From a virus, in the IMG/VR virus record IMGVR_UViG_3300018416_000013, positions 1 through 64,000 of that record: a stretch of 64,000 nucleotides of DNA. The stretch is one strand, 5' to 3'. Positions 54,569 through 62,327 of the stretch are shown here, piece after piece (position 1 is the first letter of the stretch; the number at the start of each line of letters is the position of its first letter). Below the pieces are notes generated by a model. The model searched no databases and was not told the DNA's origin. It was given only the letters and a program-made list of their open reading frames with translations. A program made the translations under genes and the position numbers.

Positions 54569-54697
54569 ATGATTGTAGTTAAGGTAATTTTGGGAACCCT
54601 TTTAATTTCATGGGTATTTATAATCTATGAAATCATAACTGCACCTGTATGTGACGAGTACGGTAACATAATAAATAAAAATAAAACAAAAAAATAA
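54569..54697 (+). CDS. Very small membrane protein
   Basis: 42 aa: a membrane helix (about 2-22, VVKVILGTLLISWVFIIYE) followed by a short polar tail with one Cys (APVCDEYGNIINKNK). It lies seven bases before the first lipoprotein gene and is probably expressed with it. Confidence 0.5.
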   Translation: MIVVKVILGTLLISWVFIIYEIITAPVCDEYGNIINKNKTKK

Positions 54698-54704
54698 GAA
54701 AAAT

Positions 54705-55379
54705 ATGTCAAAACCACATTTTAAAATTAAAAGTATATTATTAACAATTACAGCAACCTTAATGTTATTAGGTTGTAATAAAAATGATGAAAATCATAAT
54801 AGAGATAGAGGTGTGTTAAGAATACACAATGGAGTATACGCTTTCTGTGGAGCGTCAAGTGCGGTACCTACTGGTAAAAAAGTTGTAATACAAGGTAAAG
54901 AGTTTGATGAAGGCTGTGCAATTTGCCCGGTATTAACAGGACCTTCTATTTCTAGTTTGGCAATGAATGGGAATGGTTCCTTAGGAGAATTTAATGCTAA
55001 TGATAACTTTCAAACTCCAGATGGAACAGATTCCACAGTATGGTCTTTATTTTGGTATTTTTCACCATCAGATACAATTCCTCAGTTTAACCCTGAAACT
55101 AAAGAATGGGAATTATTACCTCCAGTGAACCGTGCATTCACAATAGATTTAAGTTCTCCTAGTACTAGTGAAAGTGATATGTTCCAAATGCCTTGTGAAA
55201 TAATAGATACTCTTGACAATGGTATTATCTTATCTAAGTGTTATGGACCTCTTAATCACATGGCAGTTCCACTTCGTCACCCTCGACCAACTAAAAACGG
55301 ACAAACATCGGTTACGGCGGCTAAAGAAGGTTCACCGTATCCAGTGGGTACACCAATTCCTGAAGGTGGTGATAAATAA
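54705..55379 (+). CDS. Lipoprotein, unknown
   Basis: 224 aa. A basic start, hydrophobic core and lipobox LMLLGC place the lipidated Cys at residue 24, followed by an Asn/Asp-rich flexible stretch. The mature part is beta-rich with several Cys (CGASSAVP, GCAICPVL, CEI, CYG). It should be anchored in the host envelope, probably the outer membrane. It is the first of a lipoprotein pair with the GH16-like gene 27 bases downstream. Domain not recognised. Confidence 0.75.
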   Translation: MSKPHFKIKSILLTITATLMLLGCNKNDENHNRDRGVLRIHNGVYAFCGASSAVPTGKKVVIQGKEFDEGCAICPVLTGPSISSLAMNGNGSLGEFNANDNFQTPDGTDSTVWSLFWYFSPSDTIPQFNPETKEWELLPPVNRAFTIDLSSPSTSESDMFQMPCEIIDTLDNGIILSKCYGPLNHMAVPLRHPRPTKNGQTSVTAAKEGSPYPVGTPIPEGGDK

Positions 55380-55406
55380 AAATAAAATAAAAAATCAAAC
55401 AAAAAA

Positions 55407-57227
55407 ATGAAAAAAACATTATTAACATTAATTACGGGATTACTCTTAATGGGTTGTTCCAACACGGAAAAACTCACATTTAATGAAATGGTTGAGAAGA
55501 CTGAAGAAGTAGCTTTAGGTATTGATAAGACCGCACTTTTTTATGAATCTAGCGCAACTAAAGAATTAAATGGAGTAAAATCAGTTTTTGCTGGTAAAAA
55601 TAATACAACTATTGAAGTATTATGTACTTCTAACGGATTAACCAAATCTATAGTTATCAATGAACCCTTTTTAGAGGATGAGGTTATTAATTTACCTGTT
55701 AAACTCACATTAGAGGAGGCTGAAGAATTATTATTAGAAGCAGGTTATGGTACTGGAGTTGAAGGTGAGGCGGATTGGTCTGTGGTAGTTTTAAGAAGAC
55801 CATTAGGACCAGATTTTGAATTCGCACAATACATTTTTACAACTAGTAAAGGTTTTGTAAGTGTGGATGCTACCACAGGTAAAGTCACACCTGTAGGTTT
55901 AGAAGGTTGTCCATGTCCTTTTAAAGACCCATGTATATGTCCTGAAAGTAACTTATCAACTATGTCTAATCAAACATGGAAAAATACTTCTTCACAGGGT
56001 ACTCTTAGAGTATCTCAAGGTAATCCACAATCGGGACATCAAGACTTTTCACCAGCAGTAGGTACTGAATTGGCACCAAATGGTACTTGGAATAATGTAA
56101 ATGGAGGTGATTGGGCGTACTTAGTTTTAGATATATTAAACGGGACTACTTACCTTACTACTACTACAGTACATTTTACTGACCCTGTTGGTGGAGCTCC
56201 TTTAGACCCACCAGTATCAATGGATGGTAATAATAAACCTGATAGTGTTTTAACTTTTACTAAAGTAGGTGATAATTCATATGATGTTTCGTATGGTAAA
56301 TCTTCTTATCCACCACCATACACTACAGGACTAATTGATTGGACAGGTGGTCAAACAGGTAAAAAACCTTTTAGTACTCCAGGTTCATATTGGACACAAG
56401 ACTATAATTTTGATGATACATTAAGATGGACATCTGACGGCACTTCAACAGTTCAGAGTACAAAACAAACAGGTGATTCAGTTTACGGATACAATTATGG
56501 TAGTAGAGCGTACCCTGTTAATGTTTTAGATTCAGATATGAAAACTGATGACAGCGCTTATGGAGTTGCGATGGATGGAGTATGGCAAATAGATATTAAA
56601 ATAGGTTCCAATGGTGGAGGTACTTATCCTGATAGTTTATTTTGTGAAACCTTTTATTTGGCAGAAAGAAAAGTTATGATGTGGGATAATAAATATTATT
56701 TGGACAACAGTCCAAAAGGTGGTTCACAACAATACTCTCAATACGGAAGAGAGATTGACATTATGGAAACTAAATGGCAACCTTCAGGTCCACAAGCAAA
56801 TTTACCTAATGGTAATCCATCAGACCCATCAAGTCAGATGAGTTGGAATACTGAAGTATCTGGAACAAATGGATATAATAAATTAGAAGCAAAATGGGAG
56901 CAAATGTATAGTACATTCCCTAACCCAACTACATATGCTACATTTGGTATTGCAATTTTAGATGATGGGTTATACTTTTATGGTTATAATGACAAAGGAA
57001 CTCAAGTTTATGTAGACGGACCGATTGTATTAAAAAACGATGGGTATACACAAGAAAATCCATTCGTACCTTACATCGGTACTTGGACTAAGCAAGATAC
57101 AAAAACAAAACCAGGTGTAGAAGGTGGATTTAGTACTTCATATAAAAACTTTATTTATAAGAAAAAAACAGAAGTATCTGGTAACCCAATAACAAATAAG
57201 TCAGGTTTTGGACCAGGATTAAAATAA
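55407..57227 (+). CDS. Lipoprotein with GH16-type catalytic motif (tentative glycan hydrolase or binding protein)
   Basis: 606 aa. Signal peptide with lipobox LLMGC (Cys17). Residues about 85-175 look PepSY-like (LTLEEAEELLLEAGYG, then YIFTTSKGFVSVDATTGKV), followed by a Cys/Pro-rich hinge (GCPCPFKDPCICPE). The C-terminal region (about 190-600) is rich in Trp, Tyr, Gly and Thr like jelly-roll glucanases, and contains REIDIMETKW with Glu449, Asp451 and Glu454, the ExDxxE signature of GH16 enzymes (laminarinases, agarases and relatives). It would sit on the host surface and cut or bind a beta-glycan. The fold assignment rests on this motif and composition. Confidence 0.65.
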   Translation: MKKTLLTLITGLLLMGCSNTEKLTFNEMVEKTEEVALGIDKTALFYESSATKELNGVKSVFAGKNNTTIEVLCTSNGLTKSIVINEPFLEDEVINLPVKLTLEEAEELLLEAGYGTGVEGEADWSVVVLRRPLGPDFEFAQYIFTTSKGFVSVDATTGKVTPVGLEGCPCPFKDPCICPESNLSTMSNQTWKNTSSQGTLRVSQGNPQSGHQDFSPAVGTELAPNGTWNNVNGGDWAYLVLDILNGTTYLTTTTVHFTDPVGGAPLDPPVSMDGNNKPDSVLTFTKVGDNSYDVSYGKSSYPPPYTTGLIDWTGGQTGKKPFSTPGSYWTQDYNFDDTLRWTSDGTSTVQSTKQTGDSVYGYNYGSRAYPVNVLDSDMKTDDSAYGVAMDGVWQIDIKIGSNGGGTYPDSLFCETFYLAERKVMMWDNKYYLDNSPKGGSQQYSQYGREIDIMETKWQPSGPQANLPNGNPSDPSSQMSWNTEVSGTNGYNKLEAKWEQMYSTFPNPTTYATFGIAILDDGLYFYGYNDKGTQVYVDGPIVLKNDGYTQENPFVPYIGTWTKQDTKTKPGVEGGFSTSYKNFIYKKKTEVSGNPITNKSGFGPGLK

Positions 57228-57248
57228 TCTCAATTGATTATGAACTCT

Positions 57249-57280
57249 AAACCCTCATCAGAAATGGTGGGGGTTTTATT
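57249..57280 (+). terminator. Intrinsic terminator
   Basis: AACCCTCATC pairs with GGTGGGGGTT (two G-T pairs) around a 6-base loop, followed by T-rich DNA. Confidence 0.7.
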
Positions 57281-57329
57281 TTTACAGATATTTATGGATA
57301 AATGATTAAATTTATCTTATATTTTATTT

Positions 57330-57617
57330 ATGGGTAAACTAATATTAGACTTTTCTGAATCAGTTAAAATTGATTTTAATGATATAATTGATGAGGTTAT
57401 TGAAAAAGATTGTAGGGACGAAGCTCATAAAATAATTAGTCATTATATTAAAGGTGATTTTTTAATGCGTTTCAAATTACTCAATGTATATAAGGAATAT
57501 CTAAATGAGGATTTAGATAACTTAATTTTAGAAATTGATAATTTAAAGTTAAAATTAATTAAAGAAAACCTTATTTCAGAACGTGGTTGTTTTGGTGTGG
57601 TTGTTGATGAAGGATAA
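57330..57617 (+). CDS. Small helical hypothetical protein
   Basis: 95 aa, helical and acidic, with two or three Cys (DCRDEAHKIISHYIKG; RGCFGVVVDEG at the end). It ends two bases before the DHFR gene. Unknown function. Confidence 0.65.
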   Translation: MGKLILDFSESVKIDFNDIIDEVIEKDCRDEAHKIISHYIKGDFLMRFKLLNVYKEYLNEDLDNLILEIDNLKLKLIKENLISERGCFGVVVDEG

Positions 57618-57619
57618 AA

Positions 57620-57997
57620 ATGAAAGCCATAATTGCTGTTAATAATTTAGGGTTTATCGGAAAAGGAGATAAACTTTTATGGTATAATAAAAAAGATTTG
57701 AGTCATTTTAAACGTATGACTTCGGGTGATACGTTACTGGTCGGTCACAGGACCGCACAAGCCTTACCCCTTTTACCTAATCGTGAATTAATCATTGTAG
57801 ATAGAAGGGACCACTCAACTTTTCATTACTATAATTGTGATTGGTGTATTGGTGGTAAAAAAACATATGAGAGATTCTGTGAGGTCTTTACGGAATTACA
57901 TATATCTCATATAGATAACAATGATATCGGAGATGTTACGTTTCCAAATCTAAGTAGATTAAATCCTGATTGTAAGATTTATAACTACAACTTTTAA
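57620..57997 (+). CDS. Dihydrofolate reductase, short form
   Basis: 125 aa, well below the usual ~160. The N-terminal half is clear: IIAVNNLGFIGKGDKLLWYN (folate/NADPH site), then KKDLSHFKRMTSG, LLVGHRTAQ and LPNRELIIVDRR. GGKKTYERF and the last strands are present, but the loops between them are trimmed. It would regenerate tetrahydrofolate used by ThyA. Activity of this shortened form is probable but not certain. Confidence 0.8.
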   Translation: MKAIIAVNNLGFIGKGDKLLWYNKKDLSHFKRMTSGDTLLVGHRTAQALPLLPNRELIIVDRRDHSTFHYYNCDWCIGGKKTYERFCEVFTELHISHIDNNDIGDVTFPNLSRLNPDCKIYNYNF

Positions 57998-58007
57998 AAA
58001 CAAACAT

Positions 58008-58835
58008 ATGAAAAAATTACTATTATTAATGGGTTCACTACTATTAACTAGTTGTGGTGTACAATGGCAGTACAGTACCTTAAACCATGCGGGTCATAAT
58101 CCAAAATACAATACAGTTATTAAATTACCTGATGATGTGGTTGTAGATACTTTAAGTTATTTTGATTTACAACGAAAACTTAGAAACGATTTTGTCTTTA
58201 GACATAATTTTGCTCTTTACGCATCTAATCAACCTTATAATTGGTATTTTAACAATCCCATGTTTAATAGATACAATTATTGGTCACCATTTAATTCCTT
58301 TGATTTTTATACTAACAGATATTGGTTTTGGAATGATTGGGCGTTTAATTATTCGTGGTATAGTCCTCATCGATGGTCTTTCTTTGGTTATGACAGATGG
58401 GGTTATAATCACTACGGATGGAACAATTATGGGTGGAATAGTTGGGGTTGGAATGGATACTATGGTAACAATTGGGGTTGGAGACAACACATGAATAATT
58501 ATGCTTGGAATAACAGGTATAGAAGAAATATGGTATATGTGAATGGTAGAAGAGGACAATCTTCAATAATAGAATCAACTAAACGTAGTATTAAGGTTGA
58601 TAATAAAAGAGAAAGGATTTATATTAATAATAATAGTCGACCTAACATTAACAATAGTAGACCAAATAATAATAGACCTAACATTAACAATAGTAGACCA
58701 AATAATAATAGACCTACTATTAATAATACTAGACCGACCATTAATAATAATAATACAAGACCAAGAGTTAATAATAGTCGTCCTGTAATTAATCGAAGTA
58801 CACCGACAAAAACGAATAATAGGAGAAAAAACTAA
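58008..58835 (+). CDS. Lipoprotein rich in Trp, Tyr and Asn with Asn-Ser-Arg-Pro repeats
   Basis: 275 aa. Signal peptide with lipobox LLLTSC (Cys16). Residues about 65-165 are extremely rich in Trp, Tyr, Asn and Gly (RWGYNHYGWNNYGWNSWGWN), and the end (about 203-270) repeats NNSRPN/NNNRPN/NNTRP units. Similar low-complexity secreted proteins occur in Bacteroidota. A surface-exposed, sticky or adhesive role is plausible; no enzymatic domain. Confidence 0.75.
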   Translation: MKKLLLLMGSLLLTSCGVQWQYSTLNHAGHNPKYNTVIKLPDDVVVDTLSYFDLQRKLRNDFVFRHNFALYASNQPYNWYFNNPMFNRYNYWSPFNSFDFYTNRYWFWNDWAFNYSWYSPHRWSFFGYDRWGYNHYGWNNYGWNSWGWNGYYGNNWGWRQHMNNYAWNNRYRRNMVYVNGRRGQSSIIESTKRSIKVDNKRERIYINNNSRPNINNSRPNNNRPNINNSRPNNNRPTINNTRPTINNNNTRPRVNNSRPVINRSTPTKTNNRRKN

Positions 58836-58838
58836 AAG

Positions 58839-59294
58839 ATGATAATAGTAGACCATAAAACATTTAAAGATAATCGAGGAAGTTACACTCCAATGGAGTT
58901 AGACATAATGGGAAAGGAATGGACACAATGCTCCATTTCAATTAATGATGGTAGATATACCTTCAGAGGTTTACATTACCAAACAGACCCACCACAAGAG
59001 AAATACGTTAAAGTTATTCGTGGTTCAATTATAGACATAGGTTACGATTTAGAAACTAAACAAACACAACATGTCTTGGTAAATGAAGGAAATGCAGTTT
59101 ACTTACATGATGAGTACGCTCATGGATTTTTAACTTTAGAACCTGATACTATAGTTGTTTATATGGTTAAGGGTGAATACTCTCCTGAGTCAGAACATTC
59201 GATTGTGTGGAAAGATGTTCCTGAAGTAAAATCTATTATAGAAAAATATACTGACAATCCAATCATTTCAGAAAAAGATAATAAAGGAAAATAA
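58839..59294 (+). CDS. RmlC-like sugar 3,5-epimerase (cupin)
   Basis: 151 aa, somewhat shorter than bacterial RmlC (~180). Family marks: KDNRGSYTPMEL, QCSISINDGRYTFRGLHYQ with catalytic His46, KVIRGSIIDIGYDL, DEYAHGF and VVYMVKGEYSPESEHSIVW. It would epimerise a dTDP-4-keto-6-deoxy sugar. With the RmlD-like reductase at 60892 it could make a rhamnose-type donor for glycosylating fibres or surface glycans, if the first two steps come from the host. Confidence 0.8.
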   Translation: MIIVDHKTFKDNRGSYTPMELDIMGKEWTQCSISINDGRYTFRGLHYQTDPPQEKYVKVIRGSIIDIGYDLETKQTQHVLVNEGNAVYLHDEYAHGFLTLEPDTIVVYMVKGEYSPESEHSIVWKDVPEVKSIIEKYTDNPIISEKDNKGK

Positions 59295-59300
59295 ATATAA

Positions 59301-59654
59301 ATGAAAATGTATAAAAATTATTTGAAACAAAAATGGAAATGGGTGGACGAAAATCCTAAAACTGCAGCTTGGTTAGGTTGGGTTAAAGGATTAATAACGG
59401 GATTTCTAATCTCACTAATTTTATTTAGTTGTACTGCTGAACAAAGATATAAAAAACATATTAAAGAGAGTGGACCGATTCCTCAACCTAAGTTTAGTGT
59501 TGAACTATCAGTATTAGATAGTGTAAGTGAAATCCTACACTGGGAAATTATTAATGATACTCTTCATATTTACACACAAAAAGATTCAATAAGAGATGAG
59601 TATGAAAGGTGGGAATATATAAGAAGTTTAGACCCTGAGGGCTGGGAGGAATAA
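59301..59654 (+). CDS. Membrane-anchored small protein
   Basis: 117 aa. A Trp/Lys-rich N terminus (YLKQKWKWVDENPKTAAWLG), one hydrophobic helix (about 30-45) ending LILFSC, then a soluble domain of some 70 residues. The LFSC site could be a lipobox, though the polar lead is long. Probably exposed outside the inner membrane. Last plus-strand gene before the minus-strand block. Confidence 0.65.
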   Translation: MKMYKNYLKQKWKWVDENPKTAAWLGWVKGLITGFLISLILFSCTAEQRYKKHIKESGPIPQPKFSVELSVLDSVSEILHWEIINDTLHIYTQKDSIRDEYERWEYIRSLDPEGWEE

Positions 59655-59676
59655 GTGCGGGCCACTATTAGAAAGA

Positions 59677-60183
59677 TTAAATTAACTCGTCCTCATAAGG
59701 AATACCGTATAAGAAAGATTCACTATAGTCATAATTATCCGCCATCTTTTTCATAATGTCAGAGTCCTTAATTACATTATCATAAAAGTCTTTACCACGA
59801 GAAATAACATCAACCCTAAGGTCACCCCAACCATCATCACCAACATTAATACCTCTACCACGGTCAGATGAGATATCCAAAGATGTGGATTTAAACATTA
59901 TTATTTTCTCTAATAATCTAATGGCTTCAGATGGAACACCAGCAAAACGGTTAAGGTCCATTAAGTATTTTTTAACTCTTCGGTAGTCGTCATCTTTTTT
60001 ATAATCCAATAAGTCAACGACATACCAAAAGAAATCATCGGCACTAGTAACCCCTGTTTTTCTACTACCTGTTAACTTTTCTAAGTCATTATACATTCCG
60101 GTAATAACTTCACCTTTTTCAATAAGGTCTTTAGCGTTAATGGATTCCCTTAATACTTTTTTAATTAAGTCTTTATATATCAT
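59677..60183 (-). CDS. Candidate virion protein, minus strand
   Basis: 168 aa. N terminus MIYKDLIKKVLRESINAKDL has the LxE site of the candidate targeting sequence. The rest is acidic and globular (DDFFWYVVDLLDYKKDDDYR at about 49-68; DRGRGINVGDDGWGDLRVDV near 107-126). It overlaps the upstream minus-strand gene by 11 bases. No domain recognised. Confidence 0.65.
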   Translation of the reverse strand: MIYKDLIKKVLRESINAKDLIEKGEVITGMYNDLEKLTGSRKTGVTSADDFFWYVVDLLDYKKDDDYRRVKKYLMDLNRFAGVPSEAIRLLEKIIMFKSTSLDISSDRGRGINVGDDGWGDLRVDVISRGKDFYDNVIKDSDIMKKMADNYDYSESFLYGIPYEDELI

Positions 60184-60547
60184 ACTTATATTTCATATGT
60201 ATGTCGACACTATCAATGTCAACGTCAAATGTTTTAGTGAACCAATCGGCTAATAAATCTAACACTTTAGATTGTCTAAATCGTAAGTTTCTCATGAACA
60301 AAGATACCAAACTGTGTTGTAGTGATAAATAACCTGATTCATTCTCAACTACTTTTCCGTTCATATGTTTTGGTCCATAGTGTATATAATACATTAAAAA
60401 CTTACCGCTTTTACTATAAAGGTCCCATCTAGTATTTCCGTAATCGTCAGTATCTCTCTTTCTTACTTCACCGCCTGCCATTTGTTCGGACATAAAGTTT
60501 TCAACTAAATCGAATAGCTGAGATTGTGAAATAATATAACGTGACAT
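60173..60547 (-). CDS. Candidate virion protein, minus strand
   Basis: 124 aa. N terminus MSRYIISQSQLFDLVENFMS, then EQMAGG, follows the hydrophobic-(M)xE pattern. The middle has strands (NTRWDLYSKSGKFLMYYIHY) and the end is helical. A TATTTATA motif lies 15 bases upstream in the minus sense. Unrecognised. Confidence 0.65.
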   Translation of the reverse strand: MSRYIISQSQLFDLVENFMSEQMAGGEVRKRDTDDYGNTRWDLYSKSGKFLMYYIHYGPKHMNGKVVENESGYLSLQHSLVSLFMRNLRFRQSKVLDLLADWFTKTFDVDIDSVDIHMKYKYDI

Positions 60548-60562
60548 ATAAAATACTTTTAA

Positions 60563-60570
60563 TATAAATA
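60563..60570 (-). promoter_or_regulatory. TATTTATA motif on the minus strand
   Basis: In the minus sense CTATTTATATTAAAAG, its core ending 15 bases before the ATG at 60547. Confidence 0.55.
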
Positions 60571-60573
60571 GTT

Positions 60574-60888
60574 TTATGAAGAAAAAACTATCTCAATTTT
60601 ATAGTGATTATTAATTAATTCAAAAGAACGATTAACAGTATTAATAATATCTGAGGTGAGAATCTCATAAAAATAGTCAGATGTGTAACAATCATATTCT
60701 TCTTCCAACTGTATATAAGTGTTAAAATCAATGATGTCACTCATAGTAAAGTCTACTTTATTAGTATCAACAAATAATAAAAGGGTATCTTCATGTATAT
60801 CCCAATCGGTAAGTTCAGGATGTTTAGGATATATAAATTTATCGAATAGTACATCAATAACTTCTAATAATAAAACAGAGGTGGACAT
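60574..60888 (-). CDS. Hypothetical acidic protein, minus strand
   Basis: 104 aa, acidic, with Tyr/Asp clusters (LEEEYDCYTSDYFYEILTSD) and a beta-type end (YKIEIVFSS). Three bases downstream of the RmlD-like gene, so probably one operon with it. Not recognised. Confidence 0.65.
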   Translation of the reverse strand: MSTSVLLLEVIDVLFDKFIYPKHPELTDWDIHEDTLLLFVDTNKVDFTMSDIIDFNTYIQLEEEYDCYTSDYFYEILTSDIINTVNRSFELINNHYKIEIVFSS

Positions 60889-60891
60889 GTG

Positions 60892-61572
60892 TTAAGGTAA
60901 TGAAGACTTTAACTTAGATATGTCCATAGAAAGGTTATTAGGTACGTGTGGCGGAACCAAAGACTTTTCGACAACATTTGTCTCACTGGCCAAGTCAAAC
61001 ATCGTCTTAACCTCTGTACCTAAGTTATATACACCTGACAAATCTTTATTAACGCAATCGATAATAAGAGAGGCGATGGTATCAACATAATCAAAGTTAC
61101 CGATATAATCGACCCAAGCGGTATCATAAGTAAAAGGGGAAGGTTTATGAGAACAACGTATAAGAAGATAATCTTCAGACCTTAACTGAACCAAACCGTC
61201 AGATAATAGTTTAGTATATCCATACCAATTATTACAATGAACAGGGACATCATCTTCACTAGCGAAAGGGATGGAGTTAGCATAAACATAATCAGTAGAT
61301 ATATGAACGAGTTTAATAAAGTTCTCGTTACAATAATCAATAAGTTTATCAGTAAACTCACAATTAACTTTCCAATGGTCATCCTTTCTTATATCATATG
61401 TGTCGGTGTGGGCAATACAATTAATAATAACATTATAGTTAGATAAGATAAATTCATCAAAATGTTCAATATCAAAACCATCTTTACTACGGGAAACATA
61501 ATCCCAATTAGACTGACTAACTAATTCACGACCTAACAGTCCATCACCAAGAACTAATACTTCATTATTCAT
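60892..61572 (-). CDS. RmlD-like sugar dehydrogenase/reductase (extended SDR)
   Basis: 226 aa, shorter than RmlD (~290). Rossmann opening VLVLGDGLLGRELV (Gly9, Gly11, Gly14), INCIAHTDTYD, VNCEFTDKLIDYC, the ISTDYVYA strand with Ser92, and the Tyr117-Lys121 catalytic pair (WYGYTK). It lacks part of the C-terminal sugar-binding region. Probably reduces a dTDP-4-keto sugar made by the RmlC-like enzyme. One base separates its start from the next small gene's stop. Confidence 0.8.
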   Translation of the reverse strand: MNNEVLVLGDGLLGRELVSQSNWDYVSRSKDGFDIEHFDEFILSNYNVIINCIAHTDTYDIRKDDHWKVNCEFTDKLIDYCNENFIKLVHISTDYVYANSIPFASEDDVPVHCNNWYGYTKLLSDGLVQLRSEDYLLIRCSHKPSPFTYDTAWVDYIGNFDYVDTIASLIIDCVNKDLSGVYNLGTEVKTMFDLASETNVVEKSLVPPHVPNNLSMDISKLKSSLP

Positions 61573-61573
61573 A

Positions 61574-61702
61574 TTACCAATTTCTTCTTTTGTTTAATCT
61601 ATCTTTCAGTGTCACATAAAGATATACACCTATAAAACCGAATAGACTTACATTCATTATTATCTTAAGACCAACCATTATAGTATCAATTATCTCCATC
61701 AT
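61574..61702 (-). CDS. Very small membrane protein, minus strand
   Basis: 42 aa with one membrane helix (about 13-31, IIMNVSLFGFIGVYLYVTL) and a basic tail (KDRLNKRRNW). It begins inside the end of the hydroxylase gene (17-base overlap) and ends just before the RmlD-like start, so the three are probably co-expressed. Confidence 0.5.
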   Translation of the reverse strand: MMEIIDTIMVGLKIIMNVSLFGFIGVYLYVTLKDRLNKRRNW

Positions 61703-62327
61703 CTTTTACTCTCTTACAATTTATACAAGTAAAAAACTTTTTAACTAACCAATCAAGAATAAATCTTTCAAAAAATACATCTCTAAATAAACGCCAAGGG
61801 AGTATAGTTAAGATAGTCCACGGAGTTATTTTAAAACTTCTTAAAACGATAACAGTTTTCTCACCGGCAGTAACAGGCATACCACCATGATAGGCTAATA
61901 TATGGTTAGAGTTATAGTGTATGTAATGACCTGGCTTATAATCCTGAGGACGATGTTCTAAATTAGCGAGAGGGAAGTTAGTACCACCACCTTCAAAATT
62001 AGTATTCAAATATATAAGGGTCGTAGTATAACTCCCATCATAATGAGGTTCCATTTCGAGACGGTCACCCCTATACTTAATAACGAATTTATCTTCATTA
62101 TATTTAACACCTAATTCTTTCTGTAACTTATTAATTCTATAATCCATAAGTTTCTTACCCTCACAATCTAATATATCCTCATAAGGACATTCATAAACGG
62201 AAAGGGAGACATCACCAAAAGCATCAGTGATAGTAAACTTATCATGTTGTCTTTCTAAATCCCTAAGGATAATCTGACATTCAACATTCGGAATAGCTTT
62301 ACCTACTTTATAATTAAATTTAAACAT
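61686..62327 (-). CDS. 2-oxoglutarate/Fe(II) dioxygenase, PLOD lysyl-hydroxylase-like
   Basis: 213 aa from the ATG at 62327, preceded by TATTTCTTAGTATG, a near copy of the TATTTATTAGTATG found at three other starts; a start 120 bases upstream would add a poorly coding, promoter-like stretch. Residues about 78-165 align by eye with the PLOD hydroxylase domain: KFVIKYRGDRLEMEPHYDGS (His95, Asp97), then LIYLNTNFEGGGTNF and HILAYHGGMPVTAGEKTVIV (His147). The 2OG-anchoring residue ten after His147 is Lys157, as in collagen prolyl 4-hydroxylase, where PLOD has Arg. The C terminus adds an aromatic-rich tail with CINC. Likely substrate: Lys (or Pro) in the phage collagens. Confidence 0.8.
   Translation of the reverse strand: MFKFNYKVGKAIPNVECQIILRDLERQHDKFTITDAFGDVSLSVYECPYEDILDCEGKKLMDYRINKLQKELGVKYNEDKFVIKYRGDRLEMEPHYDGSYTTTLIYLNTNFEGGGTNFPLANLEHRPQDYKPGHYIHYNSNHILAYHGGMPVTAGEKTVIVLRSFKITPWTILTILPWRLFRDVFFERFILDWLVKKFFTCINCKRVKDDGDN

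Noticed and set aside
55213-55477. Frames on either strand across the junction of the two lipoprotein genes
   Set aside because: They are overlaps of real genes in other frames, without domains or expression signals.
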